A stretch of DNA of 44,161 bases. Source: an uncultured Eubacteriales bacterium. GTDB lineage: Bacteria; Bacillota; Clostridia; Oscillospirales; Oscillospiraceae. The stretch lies in the NCBI GenBank assembly GCA_900543625.1, contig UQSF01000017.1:1-44161 (forward strand), in the 5' to 3' direction. The first letter of the stretch is position 1. Each line of letters begins with the position of its first letter. The position numbers were made by a program, and so were the translations under genes. Below the pieces are notes generated by a model. That model was given only the letters and a program-made list of their open reading frames with translations, did no database searches and was not told where the DNA came from. This document shows, piece by piece, positions 32,813 through 41,330 of this stretch.

Positions 32813-33909
32813 TCGTGCGCAGGATCGCGCTCAACGGCTGGCGCAACTATGCATTCGCCGCGGCGGAGTTTTCGCCCGGCACGAACGTCATCACCGGCGA
32901 AAACGCGCAGGGCAAGACGAATCTGCTCGAGGCGGTGTACCTGCTCACGGGCGGCAAGAGCTTTCGCACCCGCTTTGACAGGGAGCTCATCGGCTTCGGC
33001 TACACGGGCGCGGAGGTGCTCGCGGACGTGTACGCCTTCGGGCGGGAGCAGACCGTGCGCGTCGTGCTCCGGCAGGGGCAGCGCAAGCAGATCTGGCAAA
33101 ACGGCGTGAAAAAGACTGCCGCCGAGCTCGCGGGAAATTTTGCCGCCGTGCTCTTCTGCCCGGACGATCTGAACATCATCCGCGATGGGCCGGCTGCCCG
33201 CCGGCGCATGATGGATATGGCTATCAGTCAGCTGCGGCCGAAATATGGCGCGCTGCTGGCCGAATACAGCCGCCTGTATGACCAGAAATCCGCGATTTTG
33301 CGCGACTGGCACGAAAAACCGTCGCTGCTCGACACGCTCGACGATTTTTCCGACCAGATGTGCCGCGTCTCGGCCAAACTCATCCGCTACCGCGCGGCCT
33401 ACGCCTCACGCCTGAACATCGCGGCCGCGCCCATCCACGCCGACTTTTCCGGCGGGCGCGACAAGCTGACGCTTGCCTACCGCACGGTCAGCACCGTGAC
33501 CGATGCCCTCGGCACGGAAAAGGAGATCTACTACGCCCTGTGCGACCATCAGGAGCAGCACCGCCGCGCCGAGCTCGACAGCGGCCAGTGTCTCACCGGC
33601 GCGCACAAGGACGATCTGCTCATAGACATCAACGGCCAGCCGGCGCGCGCGTTCGCCTCGCAGGGGCAGACACGCACGGCGGCGCTGTCGCTCAAGCTTG
33701 CCGAGCGGGAGATCTTCCACGACGAGTTTGACGAATATCCCGTGCTCATGCTCGACGACGTGCTCTCCGAGCTCGACGCGCAGCGGCAGGCGTTCGTGCT
33801 CAACCGCATCGGCGGCGGGCAGACGCTCATCACCTGCTGCGAGGACGCGCGCATCGCCGAACGCACCGGCGGCCGCGTGCTCACGGTGCAGAACGGGGGG
33901 ATCCGCTGA
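32809..33909 (+). CDS. recF: DNA replication and repair protein RecF
   Basis: 366 residues of the SMC-like ATPase family. Walker A GENAQGKTNLLEAVYLLTGGKSFR, signature ASQGQTRTAALSLKLAE, Walker B YPVLMLDDVLSELD. It loads RecA at gaps with RecO/RecR. ATG overlaps the yaaA stop (32809) and its TGA overlaps the remB ATG (33909), both by direct coupling. Confidence 0.96.
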   Translation: MIVRRIALNGWRNYAFAAAEFSPGTNVITGENAQGKTNLLEAVYLLTGGKSFRTRFDRELIGFGYTGAEVLADVYAFGREQTVRVVLRQGQRKQIWQNGVKKTAAELAGNFAAVLFCPDDLNIIRDGPAARRRMMDMAISQLRPKYGALLAEYSRLYDQKSAILRDWHEKPSLLDTLDDFSDQMCRVSAKLIRYRAAYASRLNIAAAPIHADFSGGRDKLTLAYRTVSTVTDALGTEKEIYYALCDHQEQHRRAELDSGQCLTGAHKDDLLIDINGQPARAFASQGQTRTAALSLKLAEREIFHDEFDEYPVLMLDDVLSELDAQRQAFVLNRIGGGQTLITCCEDARIAERTGGRVLTVQNGGIR

Positions 33910-34178
33910 TGTATCTGCACCTCGGCAATCAGGTCATCGCGCTGCAAAAGAGCGTGCTCGGCGTGTTCGACATGGACACCGCCACATGGTCGCACCGCAC
34001 GCGCGAGACGCTGGAAAAATGGGAACAGGCCGGTCAGGTGGAAAACGCCGCCGGAGACGAGCTGCCCAAGGCGTTCGTGCTCTGCTCGCTCGGCAGCGGG
34101 CAGACCTGCTATCTGTCACAGCTCAACACCGCAACACTATATAAACGCAGCAAGGCCAGCGGACTGGAGAATCTCTGA
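33909..34178 (+). CDS. remB: RemB-like (YaaB, DUF370) protein
   Basis: 89 residues. The opening MYLHLGNQVIALQKSVLGVFDMDTAT matches the DUF370 RemA/RemB family. B. subtilis yaaB/remB occupies the same position between recF and gyrB and supports biofilm matrix expression; whether that role holds here is unknown. The start overlaps the recF stop by one base. Confidence 0.85.
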   Translation: MYLHLGNQVIALQKSVLGVFDMDTATWSHRTRETLEKWEQAGQVENAAGDELPKAFVLCSLGSGQTCYLSQLNTATLYKRSKASGLENL

Positions 34179-34208
34179 CCGCGGCGCTGTACGGAAGGAA
34201 GCAAATCC

Positions 34209-36140
34209 ATGCCAGATATCACAGACAAGATCACACAAAAATATGACGCCAGCCAGATCCAGGTGCTCGAGGGTCTGGAGGCCGTGCGCAAGCGTCCGGG
34301 CATGTACATCGGCTCGACGTCGTCGTCCGGTCTGCACCACCTGGTGTATGAGATCGTCGACAACTCCATCGACGAGGCGCTCGCGGGCTACTGCAGCCAC
34401 ATTGAGCTGACCATCGAGCCGGGCAACATCATCTGCGTGAGCGACAACGGCCGCGGCATCCCCGTGGACGTGCAGCCGCAGACGGGCAAGTCCGCGCTTG
34501 AGGTCGTGTTCACGGTGCTGCACGCGGGCGGCAAGTTCGGCGGCGGGGGCTATAAGGTCTCCGGCGGCCTGCACGGCGTGGGCGCCTCGGTCGTCAACGC
34601 CCTGTCCGAGTGGCTGGAAGTGAACGTGCACAAAAACGGGAAGATCTATCAGATGAAGTTTTCCCGCGGCGAGACGACGCAGGCCATGACCGTCGTCGGC
34701 GAGACCGACCACACCGGCACGACCGTGCGCTTCAAGCCCGACCCCGTCATGTTCGAGGACACGGTCTACGACTATGAGACGCTGCACGTGCGCATGCGCG
34801 AGCAGGCGTTTCTGAACGCCGGTCTGCGCATCACGATCACCGACCTGCGCGGCGAGCAGCCCGTGAGCGAGTCGATGTGCTACGAGGGCGGCATCCGCGA
34901 GTTCGTGGACTTCATCAACCGCAACAAGACCGCGCTGCACCCCGAGGCCATCTATATGTCCGGCGAGCGCAGCGACTCCATGTGCGAGATCGCGCTGCAG
35001 TATAACGACGGCTACAACGAGGTCATCGTGTCGTTTGCCAACAACATCCACACGCCGGAGGGCGGCATGCACGAGACCGGCTTCAAGGCCGCGCTCACCC
35101 GCGCGCTCAACTCCTACGGCAAGAAGAGCGGCATCCTCAAGGAGGGCGACAGCATCTCCGGTGAGGACAGCCGCGAGGGTCTCACGGCGGTCATCTCCGT
35201 CAAGCTCACCAACCCCCAGTTCGAGGGGCAGACGAAGGCCAAGCTCGGCAACTCCGAGATGCGCGCGCTCGTCGACTCGGTCGTCTTTGACCGCCTGTCG
35301 CAGTTTCTGGAGGAGAACCCCGCCGTCGGCCGCACGATCATCGAAAAGGCGCTCACGGCCTCGCGCGCACGCGAGGCTGCCCGCCGCGCGCGCGAAAATA
35401 TCCGCCGCAAAAACGGGCTCGAGGGCTTCAATATGCCCGACAAGCTGCGCGACTGCAACGACCGCGACCCCTCACTGACCGAACTCTACATCGTCGAGGG
35501 CGACAGTGCAGGCGGCTCTGCCACGCAGGGACGCGACTCGCGCTTTCAGGCGATCCTGCCGCTCTGGGGCAAGATGCTCAACGTCGAAAAGGCGCGCGCC
35601 GACAAGGTCTACGGCAACGACAAGCTCACCCCCGTCATCACGGCGCTCGGCGCGGGACTCGGCGAGGAGTTTGACATCCAAAAGCTTCGCTATCACAAGG
35701 TCATCATCATGGCCGATGCCGATGTCGACGGCAGCCATATCCGCACGCTGTTGCTGACGTTCTTCTTCCGCTTCATGCGTCCGCTCATCGACGGCGGCTA
35801 TGTCTATTCCGCCATCCCGCCGCTGTATAAGCTCAACCGCGGCAAGACCTCGCGCGTCGCCTTCTCCGACGAGGAGCGCGACCGCATCTCCGCCGAGATG
35901 CGCGGCGACAACCCGAACGCGAAGATCGACATCAACCGCTTCAAGGGTCTCGGCGAGATGGACCCGCACGAGCTCTGGGAGACGACCATGAACCCCAAGA
36001 CCCGCACGCTCAAGCAGATCACGCTCGAGGACGCCGTGCACGCCGACGAGGTGTTCACCGTGCTCATGGGCGAAAAGGTCGAGCCGCGCAAGGCGTTCAT
36101 CGAGCAAAACGCCAAGTACGCGGTCAACATTGACATTTAA
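34209..36140 (+). CDS. gyrB: DNA gyrase subunit B
   Basis: 643 residues. GHKL ATPase: VRKRPGMYIGST, EIVDNSIDEALAG, DNGRGIPVD and GGLHGVGASVVNALS. Toprim: EGDSAGGSATQGRDSRFQAILPLWGK and MADADVDGSHIRTLLLTFFFR. C-terminal gyrase B motif YKLNRGKT and RFKGLGEMDPHELWETTMNP. It powers negative supercoiling with GyrA. RBS GGAAGG before ATG 34209; gyrA follows after 14 nt. Confidence 0.98.
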   Translation: MPDITDKITQKYDASQIQVLEGLEAVRKRPGMYIGSTSSSGLHHLVYEIVDNSIDEALAGYCSHIELTIEPGNIICVSDNGRGIPVDVQPQTGKSALEVVFTVLHAGGKFGGGGYKVSGGLHGVGASVVNALSEWLEVNVHKNGKIYQMKFSRGETTQAMTVVGETDHTGTTVRFKPDPVMFEDTVYDYETLHVRMREQAFLNAGLRITITDLRGEQPVSESMCYEGGIREFVDFINRNKTALHPEAIYMSGERSDSMCEIALQYNDGYNEVIVSFANNIHTPEGGMHETGFKAALTRALNSYGKKSGILKEGDSISGEDSREGLTAVISVKLTNPQFEGQTKAKLGNSEMRALVDSVVFDRLSQFLEENPAVGRTIIEKALTASRAREAARRARENIRRKNGLEGFNMPDKLRDCNDRDPSLTELYIVEGDSAGGSATQGRDSRFQAILPLWGKMLNVEKARADKVYGNDKLTPVITALGAGLGEEFDIQKLRYHKVIIMADADVDGSHIRTLLLTFFFRFMRPLIDGGYVYSAIPPLYKLNRGKTSRVAFSDEERDRISAEMRGDNPNAKIDINRFKGLGEMDPHELWETTMNPKTRTLKQITLEDAVHADEVFTVLMGEKVEPRKAFIEQNAKYAVNIDI

Positions 36141-36154
36141 GGAGGTGTGCAGCC

Positions 36155-38656
36155 ATGGCCAAGGACTATAAACGGGAGGACATCCTCTATCCCGACCAGA
36201 AGATCATTCAAAGCGAGCTCGTCCATGAGATGCAGACCTCTTACATCGAGTATGCCATGTCCGTCATCGTCGGACGTGCGCTGCCGGATGTGCGCGACGG
36301 TCTCAAGCCCGTGCACCGGCGTATCCTCTACGCCATGTACGAGGACAACCTGACCTCGGACAAGCCCTTCAAAAAATCCGCCACCTGCGTCGGCGACGTG
36401 CTCGGCCGGTATCATCCGCACGGCGACGCGTCCGTGTATGACGCGATGGTGCGTCTGGCGCAGGATTTCTCCATGCGCTATATGCTCGTCGACGGTCACG
36501 GCAACTTCGGCTCCGTCGACGGCGACCCTCCGGCCGCCTACCGATACACCGAGGCGCGCCTGTCGAAGATCGCCAACGAAATGCTGCGCGACATCGACAA
36601 GGACACCGTGGACTGGGACCCGAACTTTGACGAGACCCGCCGCGAGCCGCGCGTGCTGCCGTGCCGCTTCCCGAACCTGCTCGTCAACGGCAGCTCGGGC
36701 ATCGCCGTCGGCATGGCGACGAATATCCCGCCGCACAACCTTACCGAGGTCATCAACGCCTGCGTGTGCGTGCTCGAGAATCCGGACGCCACGCTCAGCG
36801 ACCTCATGCAGCACGTCACGGGCCCAGACTTCCCGACCAAGGGCATCATCGTCGGCCGCAGCGGCATCCGCGCGGCCTACGCCACCGGCCGCGGCCGCGT
36901 CGTCGTGCGCGCCCGCACCGAGACCGAGACGTGGGGACACGACCGCATCCGCATCATCGTGACGGAGCTTCCGTATCAGGTCAACAAGCGCCAGCTCATC
37001 CAGAACATCTCCGAGCAGGTGCGCGACAAGAAGCTCGACGGCATCTCCGGATTGCGCGACGAGTCCGACCGCAACGGTATGCGCATCGTCATCGAGCTCA
37101 AGAAGGACGCCAACACGCAGGTCGTGCTCAACCGCCTCTTCGCCCAGACGCAGATGCAGACCACGTTCGCCGTGAATATGCTCGCGCTGGTCGACAACCA
37201 GTCGCAGCCGAAGATCCTGTCCCTGCGGCACATCCTCGACGAGTACCTCACCTTCCAGGAGGAGATCATCGTCCGGCGCACGAAGTTCGACCTCAAGAAA
37301 GCGCTCGAGCGCGCACATCTGCTTGAGGGTCTGCTCATCGCCGAGGAGAACATCGACGAGGTCATCCGCATCATCCGCGAGAGCTACGACAACGCCAAGG
37401 AAAACCTCATGCAGCGCTTCAGCCTCTCCGAGGTGCAGGCGCAGGCCATCCTCGATATGCGCCTCAAGGCCCTGCAGGGTCTCGAGCGCGAGAAGCTGCA
37501 AAACGAATATGACGAGCTCGAGCAGCGCATCGCCTACTTCCGTGAGCTGCTCGCCGACCCCGAAAAGGTCAAGGGCGTGCTGCGCGACGAGCTCATCGCC
37601 ATCCGCGACAAGTACGGCGACGCGCGCAAGACCGAGATCCAGGACATCGAGGACGACATCGACATCGAGGACCTCATCGAGGAGGAGCAGTGTGTGTTCA
37701 CGCTCTCGCACGGCGGCAACATCAAGCGTGTGCCCGTCGACGAGTACACCGCGCAAAAGCGCGGCGGCAAGGGCGTGCGCGCGGCGACGCTGCGCGACGA
37801 GGACTATGTCGAGACTGTCTTTACCGCCTCGACCCATGACTACATCCTCTTCTTCACCGACCGCGGCCGCTGCTACCGCAAGAAGGGCTATCTCATCCCC
37901 GAGGCCGGACGCACCGCGCGCGGCGTGAACATCGTCAACTTCATCCAGGTGGAAAAGGACGAGAAGGTCAGCGCCATGCTGCACGTGCGCGAGATGGACG
38001 ACGCGTCGTTCCTCGTCTTTGCCACGCGCAGCGGCACGGTCAAGCGCATGGCGCTCTCGGCGCTGCGCAACATCCGCACGAGCGGCATCCGCGCGCTCAC
38101 GCTTGACGAGGGCGACGAGCTCATCAACGTCATGCGCACCGATGGGGAGCAGAACATCCTCATGGCCACGCACAACGGACAGGCCATCTGCTTTGCCGAG
38201 ACGGACGTGCGCGCCATGGGCCGCGAGGCCGTCGGCGTGCGCGGCATCCGCCTCAAGGACGGCGACTGGGTCGTCGGCGCGGAGATCGCGCAGCCGGATG
38301 CGAGCGTGCTGTCCATCACCGAGCACGGCTACGGCAAGCGCACCCCGGCGTCTGAGTACATCCGCGGCGGCGAGGAACCGCAGCACCGCGGCGGCTCGGG
38401 CATGAAAAACTACAACATCACCGACAAGACCGGTCCGGTCGCGGCGGTCAAGGTCGTGCAGGACAGTGACGACGTGCTTGTCGTCTCGGACGACGGCGTC
38501 ATCATCCGCATGGAGGCCGCCGGCATCTCCGAGCTCGGCCGTGCGACGCAGGGCGTGCGCATCATGCGCCTGTCTGAGGGTGCGCGGGTCATCTCCGTGG
38601 CGCTCACCGACCGCGCCGAGAGCGAGGACGCGCCCGCCGGGGAGACCGAGGCATGA
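36155..38656 (+). CDS. gyrA: DNA gyrase subunit A
   Basis: 833 residues. Catalytic tyrosine Y131 in AAYRYTEARL. The quinolone-region sequence is HPHGDASVYDAMVRLAQD: Ala92 occupies the place of E. coli Ser83, while Asp96 matches Asp87. The C-terminal domain shows beta-pinwheel blades with RGGKGV (gyrase-box-like KRGGKG), distinguishing it from ParC. The N-terminus is about ten residues longer than E. coli GyrA. AAGGAGG precedes ATG 36155. Its stop overlaps rnhA. Confidence 0.98.
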   Translation: MAKDYKREDILYPDQKIIQSELVHEMQTSYIEYAMSVIVGRALPDVRDGLKPVHRRILYAMYEDNLTSDKPFKKSATCVGDVLGRYHPHGDASVYDAMVRLAQDFSMRYMLVDGHGNFGSVDGDPPAAYRYTEARLSKIANEMLRDIDKDTVDWDPNFDETRREPRVLPCRFPNLLVNGSSGIAVGMATNIPPHNLTEVINACVCVLENPDATLSDLMQHVTGPDFPTKGIIVGRSGIRAAYATGRGRVVVRARTETETWGHDRIRIIVTELPYQVNKRQLIQNISEQVRDKKLDGISGLRDESDRNGMRIVIELKKDANTQVVLNRLFAQTQMQTTFAVNMLALVDNQSQPKILSLRHILDEYLTFQEEIIVRRTKFDLKKALERAHLLEGLLIAEENIDEVIRIIRESYDNAKENLMQRFSLSEVQAQAILDMRLKALQGLEREKLQNEYDELEQRIAYFRELLADPEKVKGVLRDELIAIRDKYGDARKTEIQDIEDDIDIEDLIEEEQCVFTLSHGGNIKRVPVDEYTAQKRGGKGVRAATLRDEDYVETVFTASTHDYILFFTDRGRCYRKKGYLIPEAGRTARGVNIVNFIQVEKDEKVSAMLHVREMDDASFLVFATRSGTVKRMALSALRNIRTSGIRALTLDEGDELINVMRTDGEQNILMATHNGQAICFAETDVRAMGREAVGVRGIRLKDGDWVVGAEIAQPDASVLSITEHGYGKRTPASEYIRGGEEPQHRGGSGMKNYNITDKTGPVAAVKVVQDSDDVLVVSDDGVIIRMEAAGISELGRATQGVRIMRLSEGARVISVALTDRAESEDAPAGETEA

Positions 38657-39087
38657 AGCAGGTCATCATCTACACCGACGGGGCCTGCTCCGGCAACCCC
38701 GGCCCCGGCGGCTGGGGCGCGATCCTGAAATACGGCGCGCACGAGCGCGAGCTCTCCGGCGGCGAACCGTCCACGACGAACAACCGCATGGAGCTGCTCG
38801 GCGCGATCACCGCGCTGCAGAGCCTGCGCGAGCCGTGTCAGGTGACGCTGTATACGGACAGTCAGTATCTGGCCAATGCCATCAACCTCGGCTGGCTGCG
38901 CGGCTGGAAGCAGAAGGGCTGGCGGCGCAAGGAGGGCGAGCTGAAAAACGCCGACCTCTGGCAGACGCTCGACGCCCTGCTGCAGACGCACAAGGTGCAG
39001 TTTGTCTGGGTCAAGGGTCACGCCGATAATGTGTACAACAACCGCTGCGACGCGCTGGCCGTCGCGCAAAGGGAGAAGTTTGCATGA
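38653..39087 (+). CDS. rnhA: Ribonuclease HI
   Basis: 144 residues, full length. Catalytic D9 (IYTDGACSGNPGPGGWG), E47 (NNRMELLGAI), D69 (LYTDSQYL) and D133 (NRCDALAV), with the basic handle loop WLRGWKQKGWRRKEGE. It removes RNA from RNA-DNA hybrids, including R-loops. ATG overlaps the gyrA TGA (ATGA); its own stop overlaps the next gene in the same way. Its placement directly after gyrA links R-loop removal with supercoiling control. Confidence 0.97.
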   Translation: MKQVIIYTDGACSGNPGPGGWGAILKYGAHERELSGGEPSTTNNRMELLGAITALQSLREPCQVTLYTDSQYLANAINLGWLRGWKQKGWRRKEGELKNADLWQTLDALLQTHKVQFVWVKGHADNVYNNRCDALAVAQREKFA

Positions 39088-39767
39088 CAGAGCCGAAGAT
39101 CGTCCATCTGCCGCCGCGGGAGAAAAACCCCGCGCGCGAGCCAAACGAAACATGGGACGCCGGAGAGCGCCTCTTCGGACTGGAGGAGCTGCTGCTGCAG
39201 ATGCCGCCGATCCGGAAGCTCCACCTCGAGCGGGGCAGGCTCAAGGATCTCGTGCGCCTGTATCCGGACATGAAGCGCGAGTTTGCCGCGCCTGAGCTGC
39301 TGCCGCAGGCCGTGATCGCCACGGCGATGGTGCGCCGGCGCATGGAGCTGCTGCTCTTCCGGTCGGACGATCAGCGCGAGGCGGGCTATGCACTCGTGAC
39401 GGTGTGCTCTCCGTATGGCTATGTGCTGGTGCACATGCTGACGATCTATCCGTTTTTGCGCAGGCAGCTGCTCGGGCGCGTGGCGGCGGAGCTGATCGCG
39501 CGCTGCTATGCCGGCAAAAGGGGCGTGCTCTATTGCCAGAGCCGCACGTGCGCGGCGCTGCCGGAGCGCGAGCGGATGCTCCGGACGAACGGCTACCGCG
39601 ACACGGGCTTTCGCTTCCGCTGGAACGGGCAGCCGGCGGCGCTGTATCTGCGCCCCTGTCAGAGTACGGAGGACATCACGCCGGTGGCGCAGCTGCTGCT
39701 GCGGGATCTGTACGGCGATCTGCTGACGCCGGTCAACGCGCGGCGCATGATCCAGCCCGAGGCGTAA
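39084..39767 (+). CDS. Uncharacterised protein, possibly GNAT-like
   Basis: 227 residues, not recognised with certainty. After a basic, proline-rich N-terminus (VHLPPREKNPAREPNETWDAGERLF), the second half has a strand-helix pattern that suggests a degenerate GNAT acetyltransferase: AGYALVTVCSPYGYVLVHMLTIYPFLRRQLLGRVAAELIARC, then GVLYCQSR and ERERMLRTNGYRDTGFRFRW. The usual acetyl-CoA loop is not clear. The start overlaps the rnhA stop (ATGA), and a clear GNAT gene follows after 13 nt, so the three form one translation block at the end of the origin operon. Confidence 0.5.
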   Translation: MTEPKIVHLPPREKNPAREPNETWDAGERLFGLEELLLQMPPIRKLHLERGRLKDLVRLYPDMKREFAAPELLPQAVIATAMVRRRMELLLFRSDDQREAGYALVTVCSPYGYVLVHMLTIYPFLRRQLLGRVAAELIARCYAGKRGVLYCQSRTCAALPERERMLRTNGYRDTGFRFRWNGQPAALYLRPCQSTEDITPVAQLLLRDLYGDLLTPVNARRMIQPEA

Positions 39768-39780
39768 CAGGAGGTCATTT

Positions 39781-40287
39781 ATGGGACAGAATGTGGATCT
39801 GCGCGTGCTGCGCGCAGAGGAATTTGCGTCGTTCCGGCAGCGCAACATCGCGCGCTATGCGCAGGAGCTGCTCTTCGCCCGCGCGACGGATACGCAGGAG
39901 CACGCGCTCACCGAGGCGCAGGGCGCGCTCGATGAGATGCTGCCGCAGGGCGTGGACACGCCGCGCAACTATCTGCTGGCGGCCGAGTCCGGCGGCGAGA
40001 CCGTGGGCGAGCTCTGGTGCGACACGACCGAGCCCGAGACGGTGTTCATCAACGACTTTTTCGTCTATCCCGCCTGCCGCGGGCACGGCTGGGGCAAGGC
40101 CATGCTGCACGCTGTGGAGGAGCTGGCGGCGGCGCAGTCGTTTGAGCAGGTCGTCACGCACGTGTACCACACCAACCGCATCGCGCTCGAGATGTTCGAG
40201 GCCGCCGGCTTCACGCAGGTCGGCCCGCCGAAGGGCGGCAACATCTTTTTGCGCAAGCGCTATCTGCGCTCGCCGTTTCTGGTGTGA
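39781..40287 (+). CDS. GNAT family N-acetyltransferase
   Basis: 168 residues. Acetyl-CoA binding motif A is VFINDFFVYPACRGHGWGKAMLHAVEELA (R-G-H-G-W-G-K), followed by HVYHTNRIALEMFEAAGFTQVG (motif B). It transfers an acetyl group to an unknown amine. ATG 39781 follows AGGAGGTCATTT. Last gene of the dnaA-led operon, terminated at 40301-40335. Confidence 0.88.
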   Translation: MGQNVDLRVLRAEEFASFRQRNIARYAQELLFARATDTQEHALTEAQGALDEMLPQGVDTPRNYLLAAESGGETVGELWCDTTEPETVFINDFFVYPACRGHGWGKAMLHAVEELAAAQSFEQVVTHVYHTNRIALEMFEAAGFTQVGPPKGGNIFLRKRYLRSPFLV

Positions 40288-40300
40288 GTGCAGCTGCAGA

Positions 40301-40335
40301 AAAACCGCCTCTGCTCAACGAACAGAGGCGGTTTT
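40301..40335 (+). terminator. Terminator of the origin operon
   Basis: Stem AAAACCGCCTCTG/CAGAGGCGGTTTT, 14 nt after the GNAT stop. Element copy E7 starts 5 nt later. Confidence 0.9.
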
Positions 40336-40339
40336 CAGC

Positions 40340-40416
40340 TTGTCAAAAACCTCGTAGCCTTTCGTCGCCGCGGCGGCGAAAGAGCGTCAAATCAAAAAGT
40401 ACTGCTTTTTTGACAA
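40340..40416 (-). repeat. Multi-hairpin element, internally deleted copy E7
   Basis: 77 nt keeping only the two ends of the family: TTGTCAAAAACCTCGTAGCC with the TTTCG-CCG hairpin, then a degraded terminal palindrome (TCAAAAAGTACTGCTTTTTTGA). The two middle hairpins, about 115 nt, are missing. It lies between a terminator and a GC hairpin. Confidence 0.75.
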
Positions 40417-40420
40417 CAGA

Positions 40421-40452
40421 GCGCCCCGTGCTGTATCAGCAGCACGGGGCGC
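40421..40452. other. Strong GC hairpin
   Basis: Perfect arms GCGCCCCGTGCTG/CAGCACGGGGCGC around TATCAG. No T-tract on either side, so it is not a standard terminator. It stands between E7 and a foldable segment. Confidence 0.6.
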
Positions 40453-40471
40453 TTGCTATCAAAGAAACGCG

Positions 40472-40597
40472 GGATCTTCCGATCCGCAGAAAGGACGAAG
40501 TTGGAGGCGCAGGCAGCCGTCGCGCAACGGGTGGAGAAGCACCATGAAAGACCGGAACCACGCTCTCCGCGCCTGCGCACATCCAATTAGGGGGTGA
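40472..40597 (+). ncRNA. Candidate structured RNA or leader-peptide locus, unassigned
   Basis: Plus strand: a hairpin GCGG-ATC/GAT-CCGC (about 40469-40487), then a long-range stem TTGGA...GCGCAGGC (40501-40514) with GCCTGCGC...TCCAA (40571-40586), enclosing a GGTG/CACC hairpin. Inside is a 17-codon ORF (ATG 40544 to TGA 40597) with GGAG 7 nt upstream. A purine-rich GGGGGTGAGG follows. I could not match it to any riboswitch, SRP RNA, 6S RNA or ribozyme I know. It might also be a decayed gene. A TTGACA at 40410-40415 with TATCAG 18 nt on is a weak possible promoter. Confidence 0.35.
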
Positions 40598-40626
40598 GGT
40601 AAGCATAGAACAATTTGCGCCACAAG

Positions 40627-40658
40627 AAAAGCCACAGAACCGGAGTCCTGTGGCTTTT
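40627..40658 (-). terminator. Terminator of the second TetR gene
   Basis: Arms AAAAGCCACAG/CTGTGGCTTTT, 9 nt after the TetR stop; T-tract present on the minus strand and A/T-symmetric, so it may also end plus-strand transcripts. Confidence 0.8.
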
Positions 40659-40666
40659 CGCCTCAC

Positions 40667-41236
40667 TTATGCGTTTTTGTGGTCTAGAGTGTGCTCCCAC
40701 GCATCGCCGAGCTCCTTCCACCGTCCCATGATGTCCTTCCACAGGTTCAGCGCCCAGGGTGCAAACTCCTCCGGCGGCGGGCAATCCGGCTGCACGAGCC
40801 AGTTTTGCACGATGTCGATGACGACATTCGACATCTTCCCGGACATGAACGCCTCGGTCTGCGGATTGGAAAAAAGGTCGGCAAAATCCGTCTGCAGATA
40901 CGGGTGCAGCCGGCCGCAGAGAAAGTCGCGGAACGAGTTTTGCCCCGTGAACGTGAGTGCGCGGGCATAAAACGCGCGGTCGGCATACAGATACGTGCAC
41001 ACGCGGCCGAAGAGGTCGAACAGCCCCGGCTCATCGTCGCCGATGGCCTTCTGGAAGCCGTTTTCGTAGATCCACGTCACGAGCTGGTACTTGTCCGTGA
41101 AGTGCCGGTAGAACGTGCGGCGGTTGATCTCTGCGTCCGTGCACAGGTCGGTCACGGTGATGTCCGTCAGGTCGTGCCGGAGCATGCGGCGCTTGAGGCT
41201 CTCGGCGATCACTTTTTTCGTTGCGGATTCGCGCAC
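40667..41236 (-). CDS. TetR/AcrR family transcriptional regulator
   Basis: 189 residues. N-terminal helix-turn-helix KKVIAESLKRRMLRHDLTDITVTDLCTDAEINRRTFYRHFTDKYQLVTWIYENGF is of TetR type, with the TFYRHF recognition helix; the C-terminus resembles the TetR_C domain of DhaS-like regulators. Ligand and targets are unknown; the divergent EFR1-like gene at 41493 is a candidate. I take GTG 41236 as start because AAAGGAGG lies 9 nt upstream; an ATG further up overlaps the promoter. Confidence 0.82.
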   Translation of the reverse strand: MRESATKKVIAESLKRRMLRHDLTDITVTDLCTDAEINRRTFYRHFTDKYQLVTWIYENGFQKAIGDDEPGLFDLFGRVCTYLYADRAFYARALTFTGQNSFRDFLCGRLHPYLQTDFADLFSNPQTEAFMSGKMSNVVIDIVQNWLVQPDCPPPEEFAPWALNLWKDIMGRWKELGDAWEHTLDHKNA

Positions 41237-41267
41237 GGCGGCCGCCTCCTTTCGTGTTGCTGCTGCC

Positions 41268-41296
41268 AGTATAGCGTATCGGCGCAAAAACTGCAA
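41268..41296 (-). promoter_or_regulatory. Promoter of the second TetR gene
   Basis: Minus-strand TTGCAG (41296-41291), 17-nt spacer, TATACT (41273-41268). Confidence 0.65.
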
Positions 41297-41300
41297 CAGA

Positions 41301-41323
41301 CCCTGCCGCAGGTGCGGCAGGGT
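41301..41323. other. GC hairpin upstream of the TetR promoter
   Basis: CCCTGCCGCA and TGCGGCAGGG pair around a short loop, just beyond the -35 box and next to repeat fragment E8. No T-tract; a terminator remnant or operator are both possible. Confidence 0.45.
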
Positions 41324-41330
41324 CCCGGCT

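Noticed and set aside
36137..38386. 749-codon minus-strand frame
   Set aside because: Antisense of gyrA.
40472..40600. Bacterial SRP (4.5S) RNA
   Set aside because: The conserved GGAA-tetraloop hairpin with the symmetric internal loops of SRP domain IV is not found.
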